Shown: positions 43,584 through 54,792 of the stretch, one piece after another
Layout: every line of letters begins with the position of its first letter
Numbering within the stretch: position 1 is the stretch's first letter
Origin: Adiantum capillus-veneris
Taxonomy: Eukaryota; Streptophyta; Polypodiopsida; Polypodiales; Pteridaceae
Assembly: GCA_014529385.2 (NCBI GenBank)
Contig: CM043945.1
Coordinates: 156,558,741 to 156,622,740 of the forward strand
Length of the DNA: 64,000 nucleotides
Direction of reading: 5' to 3'
Program-made: the position numbers and the translations under genes
Notes under the pieces: generated by a model
What the model saw: only the letters and a program-made list of their open reading frames with translations
Told to the model about the DNA's origin: nothing
Databases searched by the model: none

Positions 43584-44244
43584 TGATAGCCGTTTTTCGG
43601 CTCTCCGTAATTTCTATAGTAAGCTACCTCACCCTACCAAAATCATCCAAACAATATGGCTATCCCTACCATTTCACTGTACATAGGCGTGTGTGAGTCA
43701 GGAAATTTTCTCCATATCTCCTTAAAATCCTCAGCTAGCTAGTAATTTGGGCTAGTCGAGTCAAAAAAATAAAATATATTATGGCCTATTTGTGTGTAAA
43801 TATTTCATTGTATATATGGACTAAATATAGGATTTTTTATAATTATTTTGATCTTTTATTTAAATATTTATACTTAGGTGTGTGTTTTACTAAACCTGTG
43901 TATGCCTTCTTTCATCCTCTTACACCATAAGTATATATTTGCCAATGTGTACATACTCTAACCTCATATTTTTCTTTTATACAAATCACCCCTACATTTT
44001 CACCCTCATCCTCGTGAAAACAAAAATTGATTTCTACTCTCTTAGTCACGTTTATTATATTATTTACTTGCATACCTTTTCCTCTTTCACCAAAAAAAAT
44101 ACAAAGAGGGACCATATCATATGATTCCAATATCTTTCCATATCCATAATTTCTCCATATTTTTTTATTATTTTTATTCATTATTTTAACACCATGTGCT
44201 CATTGAGCTAAAATCCATGAATAGTCCATACACTACTCCCACCA
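43584..44244 (+). repeat. 3' LTR of element B, left part
   Basis: Matches 29862-30064 followed by 38817-39283. Interrupted after CACCA (44240-44244) by element C. Confidence 0.9.
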
Positions 44245-45870
44245 TGTCATAAAATCTAATATCTAACTAACCCAAATGATTTTCTCATATTAAATTGATC
44301 ACTTAATGTGGGAGAATAAACGGGAACAAGTGTTAAGATATAGGAATGTGCTTATAGATCTATCTCAACACGGGACCAATGGTAAAGGGGCCCAAAAGGG
44401 AGATGGTCTATCAAAGAGCAAGGCTAACCAATGGAGCATAAGACCTTAGGGTTAGCTTCATTGAAGACCTCCAATAAATGTGTGTAAAAGTCCTTTGACC
44501 TTAAGTAAGCTAGGGCTGAGCTTGAGGTGGGAACCCGGCCCAAGCTCGAGGTGTTTGTCCTGTTTGAGGTGCTTGTCATGCTTGAGGTGTTTTTCATACT
44601 TGAGGTGCTTGATTAAGATGCTTGAGGTGCTTGACTGGCTCCATGCTTGAGGTGCTTGACTTGCTGCATGATTAAAGTACTTGAGGTGCCTTGAGAAGCT
44701 TGCCTGAGATGCTTGTGGGAACACCCCCTAGTTCAAGTGCTTTGTCATGCTTGGTGAGTAAGGTGCTTGATCACCTAAAAGTCAAAATCATTCCTACAAG
44801 AGGGGGGGCGAGCCCTTTTCCTAGGGGCTAGAGAGAGAACACCCACTCACACACACAAGGGAAGCCCAACTTGAAGAGGCAGCAAGGACACATGTCAGGC
44901 CCCTACCCATGTTACCTTCATGTGTTGCTTGAAGCCTATTGGCTAGGCTTCAAAGGGGTCCAATGATAAATTACATGAATTATCTAATTGTTTTAGCATT
45001 TATCAAGTCCTCTCTCTCAAAGGGGAAAGGGGGACACTTGTCCCAAGGCTACCCATGTTGCTTGTAATGGCTCCTGCTTGTGATTGGATAGGCCTGGAGG
45101 GGTCCAATGAGCTTCAGGCATGAGCTACAAGGGGGGGTCGACCCAAGAAAGCTAGGGGGGTGCCTAGGGGGTATACTCACCCACACACACTCACAAGCAC
45201 TCTCATTGTGTGATATGCAAAGTGCAAGAGCTCCCTCTCCAAGCAAGTAGAGGTTGAGAGCCTACACCAACACTCTTGGCTATGGAGTGCAAATCCAACC
45301 AAGAGCCATGCTTCAATACTTAAGCTTGCCATCTCCTTCTTCTTCATTACTATGCTATTATGTATGCTAGCAACAAGAGTATGATAAGTGAGGAACTAAT
45401 TCTTTCTCCTACGAAATGTTTCTTCTTCCTCTTCCCTACCCTCATTCCCTGCTAGCTCTCTCCACCTTCGAAGGTGTTTGAGGTCTTGGGACTGAGGCTT
45501 GGGATAGTTAAAGCTTTCTTCAAGTTTATGTTATGTTTGTGGTGCATGAAGCCTTCCATCTCCATGGCATCACCTAGGTCACAAGGAACACAAAGACTGT
45601 ATTGTAACAAGTCTCTCTTTATGGGAGAAATCATAATACAAATGCCTATTGGAGGGGGGGACCGGCTCCACATAAATCCGGTCCTCAATTGTTGTCATGT
45701 TCTCTAAACTCTCTCTCTTGCAAAAGTATTGTCTATGCCAAGTTAACTAATTGCTATGATTATGTTGCTACCTTCAATTATGTCTACCCGCTATGCTCAC
45801 AAAATCATTTCTTGAAAGTACTCTCATTAAATTCCGCTATTCTCAAATTGAATAGGCAAATTCCATTACA
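44245..45870 (+). repeat. 5' LTR of element C
   Basis: Contains a degenerate minisatellite of GCTTGAGGT units (about 44515-44770). Ends CCATTACA before the primer site. Confidence 0.95.
44515..44770 (+). repeat. GCTTGAGGT minisatellite in LTR of element C
   Basis: About ten imperfect units of GCTTGAGGTGCTTG spacing 14-30 bp; same array at about 51697-51952 in the 3' LTR. Confidence 0.75.
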
Positions 45871-45871
45871 T

Positions 45872-45883
45872 TGGTATCAGAGC
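45872..45883 (+). promoter_or_regulatory. Primer binding site of element C
   Basis: TGGTATCAGAGC, complementary to the 3' end of initiator methionine tRNA, one base after the LTR. Confidence 0.95.
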
Positions 45884-46285
45884 ATTTGGTTTCTCTTTTC
45901 TTGCTTAAGAAGAGAGGTCCTTAAGTAGCCTATAAATGGTTGATGTTGTTAATTATAATAGAGTAAAAGGAACTGGGATCTAATACCGGTTTTGTTAAGC
46001 CCACTATGTGGGGGATGGTGCACACCTCAGGAGCTTTGGACTTAATAATGGAGTCTTTTTAGACTTGCCTACGGCTTTACCATTATTGAGCCATAAGAAG
46101 TCCGAAAGGAGCTAGCCCTTGGCAACTCTGCTATGTTAGACCTACTCCTCTACTCTCTATAATTAACCACTTTGAGCCGTGGGTGTAGATACTTAAGAGC
46201 CAATTTTCAAAGGCTAAGAGGAGTGGCAACTAAGGTTTTGAATTGCCAAAGCATACACTAAGTACATACATAAAATTTTGTTAAC
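45884..46285 (+). other. Leader of element C
   Basis: About 400 bp between primer site and gag start; no gene seen. Confidence 0.6.
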
Positions 46286-47674
46286 ATGGCTGACAATAAT
46301 CAAGAGAGTCGAATGAACATTGATAGCTTTGACTTTGCACATGAAGGTGCTAATGATGATGCTCCCATGTTTGTGAATTATCTTGTGACTAGGTTGCAAC
46401 AAGCTATGGGCAACCCTACCTTGCAAGCCGAAGTTACTCAACAACTTCGTGCCTATGGAATTTCCCTTCCTCTCCAAGAGGAGAGAGAGCTTAGGAGGCC
46501 TCTTGAAGAGACCCCCAAAAGAAGACTCTCTCCCATTCGAGAGGAGGAATCCAAAGAGAAAGAAAGCAATGAAAGTCTAAGTTCTTATGAAGATGTGGCT
46601 CCACGAAGAAGGCGGTCTAGACGATCGCCTACTCCTCCCAAGAGGAAAAGAGCAACCCATAGTCCTTCTCCTCATCACTCTCAAAGGCAAGAGAGGAAAC
46701 AAAGGAAGAAAAGGGCTAGGAAGAGGTCACCCTCTTCTCCTTCTTCTTCACCTTCCTTCTCTTGCGATGAAAGTTATGGCTATTCTCCTAGAGAATACAA
46801 GAGGGGAGGACATCGCAAATCATTTCCTGCATGGCGAAGGTCACAAAAGCTAAAGAAGTTCAAGGAGGGAGGAAAGAGTATCTCTTTTCTCACCTACGAT
46901 GGCACCTTTGGTGCTACCGACAAAGTGTTGGCCTTCATCCAGCAATTTGATGCGGCCTTTGGGGACGAGGGCTTCATAGAGTCCTCCAAGCTACGCCATG
47001 TAGCTATGCACTTCCAAAAATCAGCTCGTCAATGGTGGGCTAGCCTTCGTGGCAATGGAGAAGCCCCAAAGACATGGAAAACTCTACGAGTTTCCATCAT
47101 GAAGCAATTTCTTCCAAGTGATACTAAAGATAAAGTTCTTACCGAATGGCGCGGCTTGAAGCTCCTCTCTCATGAGTCTATCAACAAGTATGTAGATAAG
47201 TTTTGGGATTTACATCTCAAAGCTACTGTCTTTCACAAGATAGACTTTGCCGAGCAAAGACAGCAATTCTGTGCGGGATTACGTGAAGAGATGGCCAAAT
47301 ATATCAACTCTCAACGGCCCGGTACTATTACCGAAGTAATCCACCACACCATGGTTGCTTCACGCATCAATTTCCATCAAGGGGCTAGACGTAATGTCAA
47401 GCCCATGGAAAACAAAGATAAAAATGATGCAAAGGGGAAATCCAATGCTCAAAATAATTCCCAAGGCACTTCCAACAACAACAACAACAATCGGTCCAAG
47501 GAGAAGGGAGTTTACAAAGGTAAAAACAAACTCTCTCCTGAAGAGCTTGAAGCTTTTCGCAAGGACCATAAGTGTTTCAAGTGTGGGGAGCAAGGACATG
47601 GCTATCATTCTTGCCCCAAGAAGAATACTCGCAATGAGACTCCTAGGGCTTCCACCATCGAAGCTCCAAAATAG
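46286..47674 (+). CDS. Gag polyprotein part (element C)
   Basis: A 462-residue frame starting MADNNQESRMN. Residues about 95-180 are Arg/Ser-rich (RRRRSRRSPTPPKRKR and following), like an SR-type RNA-binding region. The capsid domain spans about 205-330 (FGATDKVLAFIQQFDAAFG, ARQWWASLRGNG, LKLLSHESINKYVDKF). One zinc knuckle, CFKCGEQGHGYHSC, lies at residues 430-443. It ends at TAG (47672-47674) in phase with the protease. The stop may be a CAG-to-TAG mutation or a deliberate gag-pol boundary. Gag would make the particle and bind the element RNA. Confidence 0.9.
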   Translation: MADNNQESRMNIDSFDFAHEGANDDAPMFVNYLVTRLQQAMGNPTLQAEVTQQLRAYGISLPLQEERELRRPLEETPKRRLSPIREEESKEKESNESLSSYEDVAPRRRRSRRSPTPPKRKRATHSPSPHHSQRQERKQRKKRARKRSPSSPSSSPSFSCDESYGYSPREYKRGGHRKSFPAWRRSQKLKKFKEGGKSISFLTYDGTFGATDKVLAFIQQFDAAFGDEGFIESSKLRHVAMHFQKSARQWWASLRGNGEAPKTWKTLRVSIMKQFLPSDTKDKVLTEWRGLKLLSHESINKYVDKFWDLHLKATVFHKIDFAEQRQQFCAGLREEMAKYINSQRPGTITEVIHHTMVASRINFHQGARRNVKPMENKDKNDAKGKSNAQNNSQGTSNNNNNNRSKEKGVYKGKNKLSPEELEAFRKDHKCFKCGEQGHGYHSCPKKNTRNETPRASTIEAPK

Positions 47675-48292
47675 GATGCTCATTGCAAAGGATCATCACT
47701 CGCCTATGCTTGGGGAAAGGTAAGAGAGCATGATGCCTTCATCTTGTTTGACCCTGGCTCTACTCTCAACTTCATATCAATAGAGTTGGCCACCAAGTTG
47801 GGCATTCAAGGTTTCGAGATGGGAGATATAGTAACAGCTGATGCAGCTTTCAAGGGACAACAAGCCTCCGTTACTCCCTTGATTGGGAAGTTGAGGCTTC
47901 ATGTCCAAAGCTATGTCGACAAAGAAGACTTCTTCATCTCTCCCCTCCAACATCAGGATGTTATCCTAGGGGCACCATGGTTTGATCGCATGGCTTCCAA
48001 CATGAAGTTCCCTGAAAGGAGAATTTACTTCACCTACAGGGGAAAGAACATGTATATAGATGCTAGTGAGCGTGGTCGCACTATTCCACTTGTAAATCCT
48101 CTTTCTTTTGATAAATCAATGAAGAGCTCAGTTTCTGCGTACAGGATTTATGTCAAAGAGTCTCTAAAAGCTAATAATGTTTCATCAAATGAAAATGATA
48201 GGAATCAAGAAGAGTTAGACTTGTCTACTTTTCTAAAAGGATTCCAAGATGTGTTCATCGATGATATCCCTATGGACCTACCTCCAAAATGA
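47675..48292 (+). CDS. Retropepsin-type protease part (element C)
   Basis: The active site LFDPGSTLNFIS lies at about 47746-47781; the DPG form replaces the more common DSG/DTG. The C-terminal part is HQDVILGAPWFDRM (about 47950). The linker to RT (EELDLSTFLKGFQDVF) follows. There is no ATG at the start, as expected for a polyprotein part. It ends with TGA (48290-48292), which sits where a CGA codon would keep the frame open. It is in phase with gag and RT. Confidence 0.85.
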   Translation, partial: DAHCKGSSLAYAWGKVREHDAFILFDPGSTLNFISIELATKLGIQGFEMGDIVTADAAFKGQQASVTPLIGKLRLHVQSYVDKEDFFISPLQHQDVILGAPWFDRMASNMKFPERRIYFTYRGKNMYIDASERGRTIPLVNPLSFDKSMKSSVSAYRIYVKESLKANNVSSNENDRNQEELDLSTFLKGFQDVFIDDIPMDLPPK

Positions 48293-49849
48293 GGGGATGA
48301 TGACCATCGTATTGAGCTCCTTCCAGGAAGCTCACCGCCTAACAAACCTCCTTATCGAGTCTCACAAGCTCAACAAGAGGAGATCATGAGGCAAGTACAA
48401 GAGCTGGTAGACAAAGGGATGGTGAGGCCTAGTTCCTCTCCCTTTTGTTCTCCAGTCCTTTTAGTGCAAAAGAAAGATGGTACATACCGTATGTGTGTGG
48501 ACTATCGAGCACTAAACCATATCACTATCAAAAACATATTTCCCGTACCTCGGGTAGAAGATCTGTTTGATAAGCTACAAGGCTCTACCTACTTCAGTAG
48601 GATTGACCTTAAGAGTGGCTATCATCAAATAAGGATAGTGGATGAGGATACCTTAAAGACCGCGTTTCGCACAACATTTGGTCTTTATGAATATCTAGTC
48701 ATGCCTTTTGGCTTGACTAATGCACCAGCTACGTTCAATCGTTTCATGGAGAAAATTTTTAGACCATATCGAAAATTCACTGGAGTGTTCTTCGATGATA
48801 TCATCATCTACTCCAAGTCTTTGGAGGAACATAAGCAACATCTCCAAGTGATTTTTCAAGCCTTGAGGGAGAACAAACTTTTTCTCAACCAAAAGAAAAG
48901 TGAATTCTTCCTTCAAGAGATTCAATATCTAGGCCATATTATCTCTCACGATGGTATTCATATGGATCCATCAAAGTTAGAGGTAGTAAAATCATGGCCT
49001 AACCCAAGGAATCTACATGAGCTAAGAAGCTTTATTGGTATGTGTGCATACTATAGACGCTTCATAGCAAAATTCTCTGAAGTAGCAGGACCACTACACG
49101 ACTTAACCAAGAAGAACGTTAAGTTTGTATGGACTGCTAAGGAGCAAAATGCTTTTGAAAAACTCAAAGAGAAGCTTACTTCCCAACCAGTTCTCGTGCT
49201 TCCGGATCTCTCAAAGCCATTTGAGGTCCAATGTGATGCTTGTGGTGATTGCCTTGGAGCGGTTTTGCTTCAAGAAGGGCATGCCATAGCATATGAGAGC
49301 CGAAGGCTCAATGGTGATGAACGAGTCTTGGGCATTTATGAGAAAGAGCTTTTAGTTGTTCTACATGCCCTAGACACATGGAAGCACTACCTATTGGGGA
49401 CTCCATTTATCCTACGAACCGACCACCAAAGTCTCAAGTATTTCATGACGCAAACCAAGCTTTCCGACAAACAAATGAGGTGGGCAAATTTTCTTTCGCA
49501 ATTTAATTTCCATATTGCTCACATAGCTGGTAAGCACAATCAAGTTGCCGATGCACTTTCACGAAGACCAAAAGTTAATGCGGTGTCTATAGCTACTCAC
49601 AATGATCTATCCTCTATGATAGATGAGTATGCTACTGACCCTGACTTTAGAGACATAATGTCAGCCCTTGCTTTGGGGAAGAAAGAGGAACCATTCACCT
49701 TGCAGGATGGTTATCTTCTCCACGGCAATAGGCTATGTGTTACCCATTCCCTTCGTGAGAAGGTTATGTATGAATCCCATGCTCCCCCATATGCAGGGCA
49801 TAGAGGTATTCAACCTACTCTCCGAGGAGTAGAGACGTATTTCTATTAG
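48293..49849 (+). CDS. Reverse transcriptase and RNase H part (element C)
   Basis: RT has the full run of motifs: SSSPFCSPVLLVQKKDG, RIDLKSGYHQIRI (first Asp), MPFGLTNAP and FFDDIIIYS (catalytic pair at about 48788-48799). Then come the FLGHIISHDG-type thumb and CAYYRRFIAKF. RNase H follows with CDACGDCLGAVL, YEKELLVVLHAL, RTDHQSLKYF and HNQVADALSRR, giving the D-E-D-D set. The frame ends at TAG (49847-49849) in the integrase zinc finger, where Trp (TGG) is expected. All RT and RNase H catalytic residues are in place. Confidence 0.95.
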   Translation, partial: GDDDHRIELLPGSSPPNKPPYRVSQAQQEEIMRQVQELVDKGMVRPSSSPFCSPVLLVQKKDGTYRMCVDYRALNHITIKNIFPVPRVEDLFDKLQGSTYFSRIDLKSGYHQIRIVDEDTLKTAFRTTFGLYEYLVMPFGLTNAPATFNRFMEKIFRPYRKFTGVFFDDIIIYSKSLEEHKQHLQVIFQALRENKLFLNQKKSEFFLQEIQYLGHIISHDGIHMDPSKLEVVKSWPNPRNLHELRSFIGMCAYYRRFIAKFSEVAGPLHDLTKKNVKFVWTAKEQNAFEKLKEKLTSQPVLVLPDLSKPFEVQCDACGDCLGAVLLQEGHAIAYESRRLNGDERVLGIYEKELLVVLHALDTWKHYLLGTPFILRTDHQSLKYFMTQTKLSDKQMRWANFLSQFNFHIAHIAGKHNQVADALSRRPKVNAVSIATHNDLSSMIDEYATDPDFRDIMSALALGKKEEPFTLQDGYLLHGNRLCVTHSLREKVMYESHAPPYAGHRGIQPTLRGVETYFY

Positions 49850-51067
49850 CCTACCAGGAAAGTGGACATACAAGAGTATGTTTCAAAATGTGTAGTATGC
49901 CAAAAGACCAAGTATGATAGAGGGAAGCAACCTGGATTACTCCAGCCATTGCCTATTCCAAATTCACCATGGGAGAGTATATCCATGGATTTCATCTTTG
50001 GATTACCCAAGTCTATCCATGGGAATACAGGAATATGGACAATAGTCAACAGGTTTAGCAAGCAAGCACATTTTATTCCTGTCAAAAAGACTATTAAGGC
50101 ATATCAAATGGCAACTCTCTTCATATCTCAGATTTTCAAACACCATGGATTACCCACATCCATCGTGTTAGATAGAGATCCTAGAATGACCAGTAATTTC
50201 TGGAAAGGTCTCTTTGAAAATCTAGGAACAAGATTGAATTTCTCTTCGGCCTATCACCCACAAACGGATGGCCAAAGTGAGATAGCCAATCTTACGATAC
50301 TCGATCTACTCAAGACTTATGTTACCGAAGTAGATCAACGCTCACAATGGGAAAAGTATTTACCGCTAGTAGAGTATGCCTACAATAATACTGTACATAC
50401 TTCTACGGGCAAAGCACCTTTCGAGATCATAGAAGGAAGACCTAAAAGTCCCTTGCTACTGAAAGTACATGGGAAGATCTTCGCCGCCGATGAGTATAGC
50501 CGTGACCTACAAGAATCTTTTCAAAAGATTAGGGAGGCTATAGCCATCTCTCAACAACGGCAAAAAGCTGCTGCTGATAAGCACAGAAGAGCCTTAATGT
50601 TCAAAGAAAATGATTGGGTCTTACTCAAGTTTCCTAAGGCTCGATTAAGGCAAACGACGGGCAAAATTCCTATGGGCCATCAAAAGTATTATGCTAAACT
50701 AGCAAAAAGATACTATGGTCCTTTCCAAATCTTGAAGCCTATCAATGAGACGGCTTATCAACTCAAGTTGCCCAACCATTGGCTTATACACAATGCCTTT
50801 CATGTAAGCTTACTTAAGCCCTACAAAGGAGAGCCACCAATTGAACCAATTATTGAATACCCTCCCGAAGTTGAAGACCAAGAAGAGGTGCTACAACCCG
50901 AAGCTATCCTTCGGCATGAAGACAAGGTACTACGACATGGTAAGATTATCCGACGGTATCTTATTAAGTTCAAAAATTATCCTTTTGAAGATGCTAAATG
51001 GATGCAAGGAGTACAACTTAAGGATAGTATGAACCTTGTCAATGCTTACAATGCTACATTAGAGTAA
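49850..51067 (+). CDS. Integrase with chromodomain-like C-terminus (element C)
   Basis: The HHCC zinc finger is split by the TAG before it: the two His lie upstream (ESHAPPYAGHRG), the two Cys in KCVVCQKTK. The catalytic core has SMDFIFGLPKS (first Asp), VLDRDPRMTSNFW (second Asp) and QTDGQSEIANLT (Glu). The C-terminal part includes a GPFQILKPINETAYQLKLP fold and ends in PEAILRHEDKVLRHG...YLIKFKNYPFEDAKW, a chromodomain-like module. It would insert the cDNA, and the chromodomain may steer it to marked chromatin. Stop TAA at 51065. Confidence 0.93.
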   Translation, partial: PTRKVDIQEYVSKCVVCQKTKYDRGKQPGLLQPLPIPNSPWESISMDFIFGLPKSIHGNTGIWTIVNRFSKQAHFIPVKKTIKAYQMATLFISQIFKHHGLPTSIVLDRDPRMTSNFWKGLFENLGTRLNFSSAYHPQTDGQSEIANLTILDLLKTYVTEVDQRSQWEKYLPLVEYAYNNTVHTSTGKAPFEIIEGRPKSPLLLKVHGKIFAADEYSRDLQESFQKIREAIAISQQRQKAAADKHRRALMFKENDWVLLKFPKARLRQTTGKIPMGHQKYYAKLAKRYYGPFQILKPINETAYQLKLPNHWLIHNAFHVSLLKPYKGEPPIEPIIEYPPEVEDQEEVLQPEAILRHEDKVLRHGKIIRRYLIKFKNYPFEDAKWMQGVQLKDSMNLVNAYNATLE

Positions 51068-51413
51068 GCAAATGTACAAATTTCTTTTAAATAACTCATG
51101 TTTTTGTCTTATATGACTAGTCCTCTTTTTAATTGTGCACAAATTTAACTAGTATGCATGCTTAGAATCATGTTTGTGATGACGACGTCTCTCAAACACC
51201 AAGTAGAATTTGTCACTCTACTTTGGGAGAATGAAATGGACTAAAGAGCAGACATGCTTGCGGCAGCTATGTCTCCCAAGCACCAAATGGATTAGTCATC
51301 CATCTTGGAAAGATGTCGTAGGGTAAAAAGGGATCCTTTACCCGCTAAGTACGATTGACTAATGACTAAGGCTTTATCTCTCCTACCTCATAGTCGAGGA
51401 CGACTATGATTTC
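51068..51413 (+). other. 3' untranslated region of element C
   Basis: About 350 bp before the polypurine tract; two related segments with the phrase CTCCCAAGCACCAA / CTCTCAAACACCAA suggest a small internal repeat. No gene. Confidence 0.6.
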
Positions 51414-51423
51414 AAGAGAGAGG
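51414..51423 (+). promoter_or_regulatory. Polypurine tract of element C
   Basis: AAGAGAGAGG three bases before the 3' LTR. Confidence 0.8.
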
Positions 51424-51426
51424 TAA

Positions 51427-53052
51427 TGTCATAAAATCTAATATCTAACTAACCCAAATTACTTTCTCATATTAAATTGATCACTTAATGTGGGAGAATA
51501 AACGGGAACAAGTGTTAAGATATAGGAATGTGCTTATAGATCTATCTCAACACGGGACCAATGGTAAAGGGGCCCAAAAGGGAGATGGTCTATCAAAGAG
51601 CAAGGCTAACCAATGGAGCATAAGACCTTAGGGTTAGCTTCATTGAAGACCTCCAATAAATGTGTGTAAAAGTCCTTTGACCTTAAGTAAGCTAGGGCTG
51701 AGCTTGAGGTGGGAACCCGGCCCAAGCTCGAGGTGCTTGTCCTGCTTGAGGTGCTTGTCATGCTTGAGGTGTTTTTCATACTTGAGGTGCTTGATTAAGA
51801 TGCTTGAGGTGCTTGACTGGCTCCATGCTTGAGGTGCTTGACTTGCTGCATGATTAAAGTACTTGAGGTGCCTTGAGAAGCTTGCCTGAGATGCTTGTGG
51901 GAACACCCCCTAGTTCAAGTGCTTTGTCATGCTTGGTGAGTAAGGTGCTTGATCACCTAAAAGTCAAAAGCATTCCTACAAGAGGGGGGGCGAGCCCTTT
52001 TCCTAGGGGCTAGAGAGAGAACACCCACTCACACACACAAGGGAAGCCCAACTTGAAGAGGCAGCAAGGACACATGTCAGGCCCCTACCCATGTTACCTT
52101 CATGTGTTGCTTGAAGCCTATTGGCTAGGCTTCAAAGGGGTCCAATGATAAATTACATGAATTATCTAATTGTTTTAGCATTTATCAAGTCCTCTCTCTC
52201 AAAGGGGAAAGGGGGACACTTGTCCCAAGGCTACCCATGTTGCTTGTAATGGCTCCTGCTTGTGATTGGATAGGCCTGGAGGGGTCCAATGAGCTTCAGG
52301 CATGAGCTACAAGGGGGGGTCGACCCAAGAAAGCTAGGGGGGTGCCTAGGGGGTATACTCACCCACACACACTCACAAGCACTCTCATTGTGTGACATGC
52401 AAAGTGCAAGAGCTCCCTCTCCAAGCAAGTAGAGGTTGAGAGCCTACACCAACACTCTTGGCTATGGAGTGCAAATCCAACCAAGAGCCATGCTTCAATA
52501 CTTAAGCTTGCCATCTCCTTCTTCTTCATTACTATGCTATTATGTATGCTAGCAACAAGAGTATGATAAGTGAGGAACTAATTCTTTCTCCTACGAAATG
52601 TTTCTTCTTCCTCTTCCCTACCCGCATTCCCTGCTAGCTCTCTCCACCTTCGAAGGTGTTTGAGGTCTTGGGACTGAGGCTTGGGATAGTTAAAGCTTTC
52701 TTCAAGTTTATGTTATGTTTGTGGTGCATGAAGCCTTCCATCTTCATGGCATCACCTAGGTCACAAGGAACACAAAGACTGTATTGTAACAAGTCTCTCT
52801 TTATGGGAGAAATCATAATACAAATGCCTATTGGAGGGGGGGACCGGCTCCACATAAATCCGGTCCTCAATTGTTGTCATGTTCTCTAAACTCTCTCTCT
52901 TGCAAAAGTATTGTCTATGCCAAGTTAACTAATTGCTATGATTATGTTGCTACCTTCAATTATGTCTACCCGCTATGCTCACAAAATCATTTCTTGAAAG
53001 TACTCTCATTAAATTCCGCTATTCTCAAATTGAATAGGCAAATTCCATTACA
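51427..53052 (+). repeat. 3' LTR of element C
   Basis: Same length as the 5' LTR (1626 bp), about eight substitutions by eye, for example near 51461, 51737, 51970 and 52396. Followed by CACCA. Confidence 0.95.
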
Positions 53053-53057
53053 CACCA

Positions 53058-54726
53058 TGTATATATTTCTTTATTCACCAATAATCCTCCTCCATGCATG
53101 TGTAAAGGGCAACCTGAATGCTTTGTATTAGGATATGACAAAGGAGGGGCTCACTCTTGGATGCATTGTACAAATTCAACAAAGGAGGGGGCCACTAAAA
53201 GACTTTTGTAGGCATAAAAAACAAGCTTTTTGGTGAGATTTTTGGCACCCATCTCCACTCCGAATTTGGAGCGGTGGTCAAAACAAAAAATGTGAAACAA
53301 AATCTGAATAATCACCTCTAACATTTTGGTGAGCTATGATTTTTCGAGTGGACCCCAGTCTGCCCACTTTTCTCACAAAGTAACCCATAGTCTTCTCTCA
53401 CCTCCTTTCCCACTTCCACACACATACACTCATTCCTCTCCATCCCTCACTCAAACCTGCAACTTTCATGGCTTACTTCATCTTCTTCACCATTTCCATC
53501 TCTCCTTACTCCATAGCTCAAAAGATTATCATCTCTACACACATATAGCTCAATTTCTCTCTCTAGAATCAAATTCATACTACCATAACCTCTTCATCTT
53601 TCATAAAAAGAGAAAAATCAGCAAATACCCAAGCTCAAGCCCTGCAAAAGGAGGAGTTTGATCATGGAGAATTCAACTTCTCCATGGGCACAAGAACTGC
53701 ACCGACAAAGTTCTACAACCGCTTCATTCACTGGAGGAGAAGGTGGGAAATTTCATTTACATCTTGTGGTTTCCACCAAATTGTGTATATTCTCATCCTT
53801 CTTTTACTTTTTATCATTGTATAAATCATATAATACACCTTGAATGCATATGCCATGTAAGTTTACCCCATCCTACTAACTTCAAACTACTAACACTAAC
53901 TACTAACCCTTTTTTTGTAAATTGCACCCACTCTACTCTACCTTGGAGTAGGCAACCTCACACAAAAAATCACTCACCTCTCTAGAATCTTCTCTATTTC
54001 ACCTCAATAATTCTCTCCTCTTGAGCCCACATCCATGTGACTCAAGAGACAAGAGAGCCCCACTCTCATAGGAACATATAAAAAATTTCATAAACATGAT
54101 TTTCTATGAAAATGTTGATTAGGTATAATCCTAATTAGGGCTCTCGTCACCTATAAATAGATCCCTTCTCCCTTTGTAAATAGAAGGATCCCTACACTAT
54201 TGCTCACTACTTTGAGCGTGCCATTCACCATCTTAGTTTTAGGGAGTGGGAGTGAGCTCTCTATGCACCATTACATGTGGTGTATAGGAAAGATTCTTTG
54301 AGCTAGTTGTAACATTGCAAGGGAGTGAGTGATTTATAACTTCCACTCAAAGTTGTACCTACTCTTGTGCATCAATTTAATCAATAAGTTGGGTCCAAAT
54401 CGTGGGTCAAGACTCTCTTGAGTCTCTCAAATTCACGCTTGGCAACCTCATCTCGTTTGTTTTAAGGTGACACGTTTTCATTTTGAGATTATTTTGTAGT
54501 ATCTGCTTGTATGTGACTCAAGAGCTCTTGTGTTTGTTTTTGTTGCTTGGGAAAACATTATAAGAGGTTTGTATGGTGAGAGATCTCCCATAACCCTAGG
54601 ATAATGTGTAAATTGCAACATCATCAAACGTAATCGTGTCTCTTGACTCTCTTGCAAGATGTTCATACACCCATGTCAATCATTAAAATTGAAGCTAAAT
54701 TCTTGCACAAAGATCTCTCTCTTTCT

Positions 54727-54792
<66 letters not shown>

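Larger units (their letters stand above)
44245..53052 (+). mobile_element. Element C: full-length Ty3/gypsy chromovirus
   Basis: LTRs at 44245-45870 and 51427-53052, both 1626 bp, start TGTCATAAAATC and end TTCCATTACA. The target duplicate CACCA is at 44240-44244 and 53053-53057. The primer site is TGGTATCAGAGC (initiator Met tRNA). Gag, protease, RT, RNase H and integrase with a chromodomain-like end all lie in one reading phase, broken by three stops. LTRs differ at about eight sites by eye, making it the youngest autonomous-type element here. It is inserted in the 3' LTR of element B. Confidence 0.95.

Noticed and set aside
47672-49849. Stops in element C removed by U-to-C RNA editing
   Set aside because: Such editing is known in organelles of ferns and hornworts, not in nuclear retroelement RNA; ordinary mutation explains all three.
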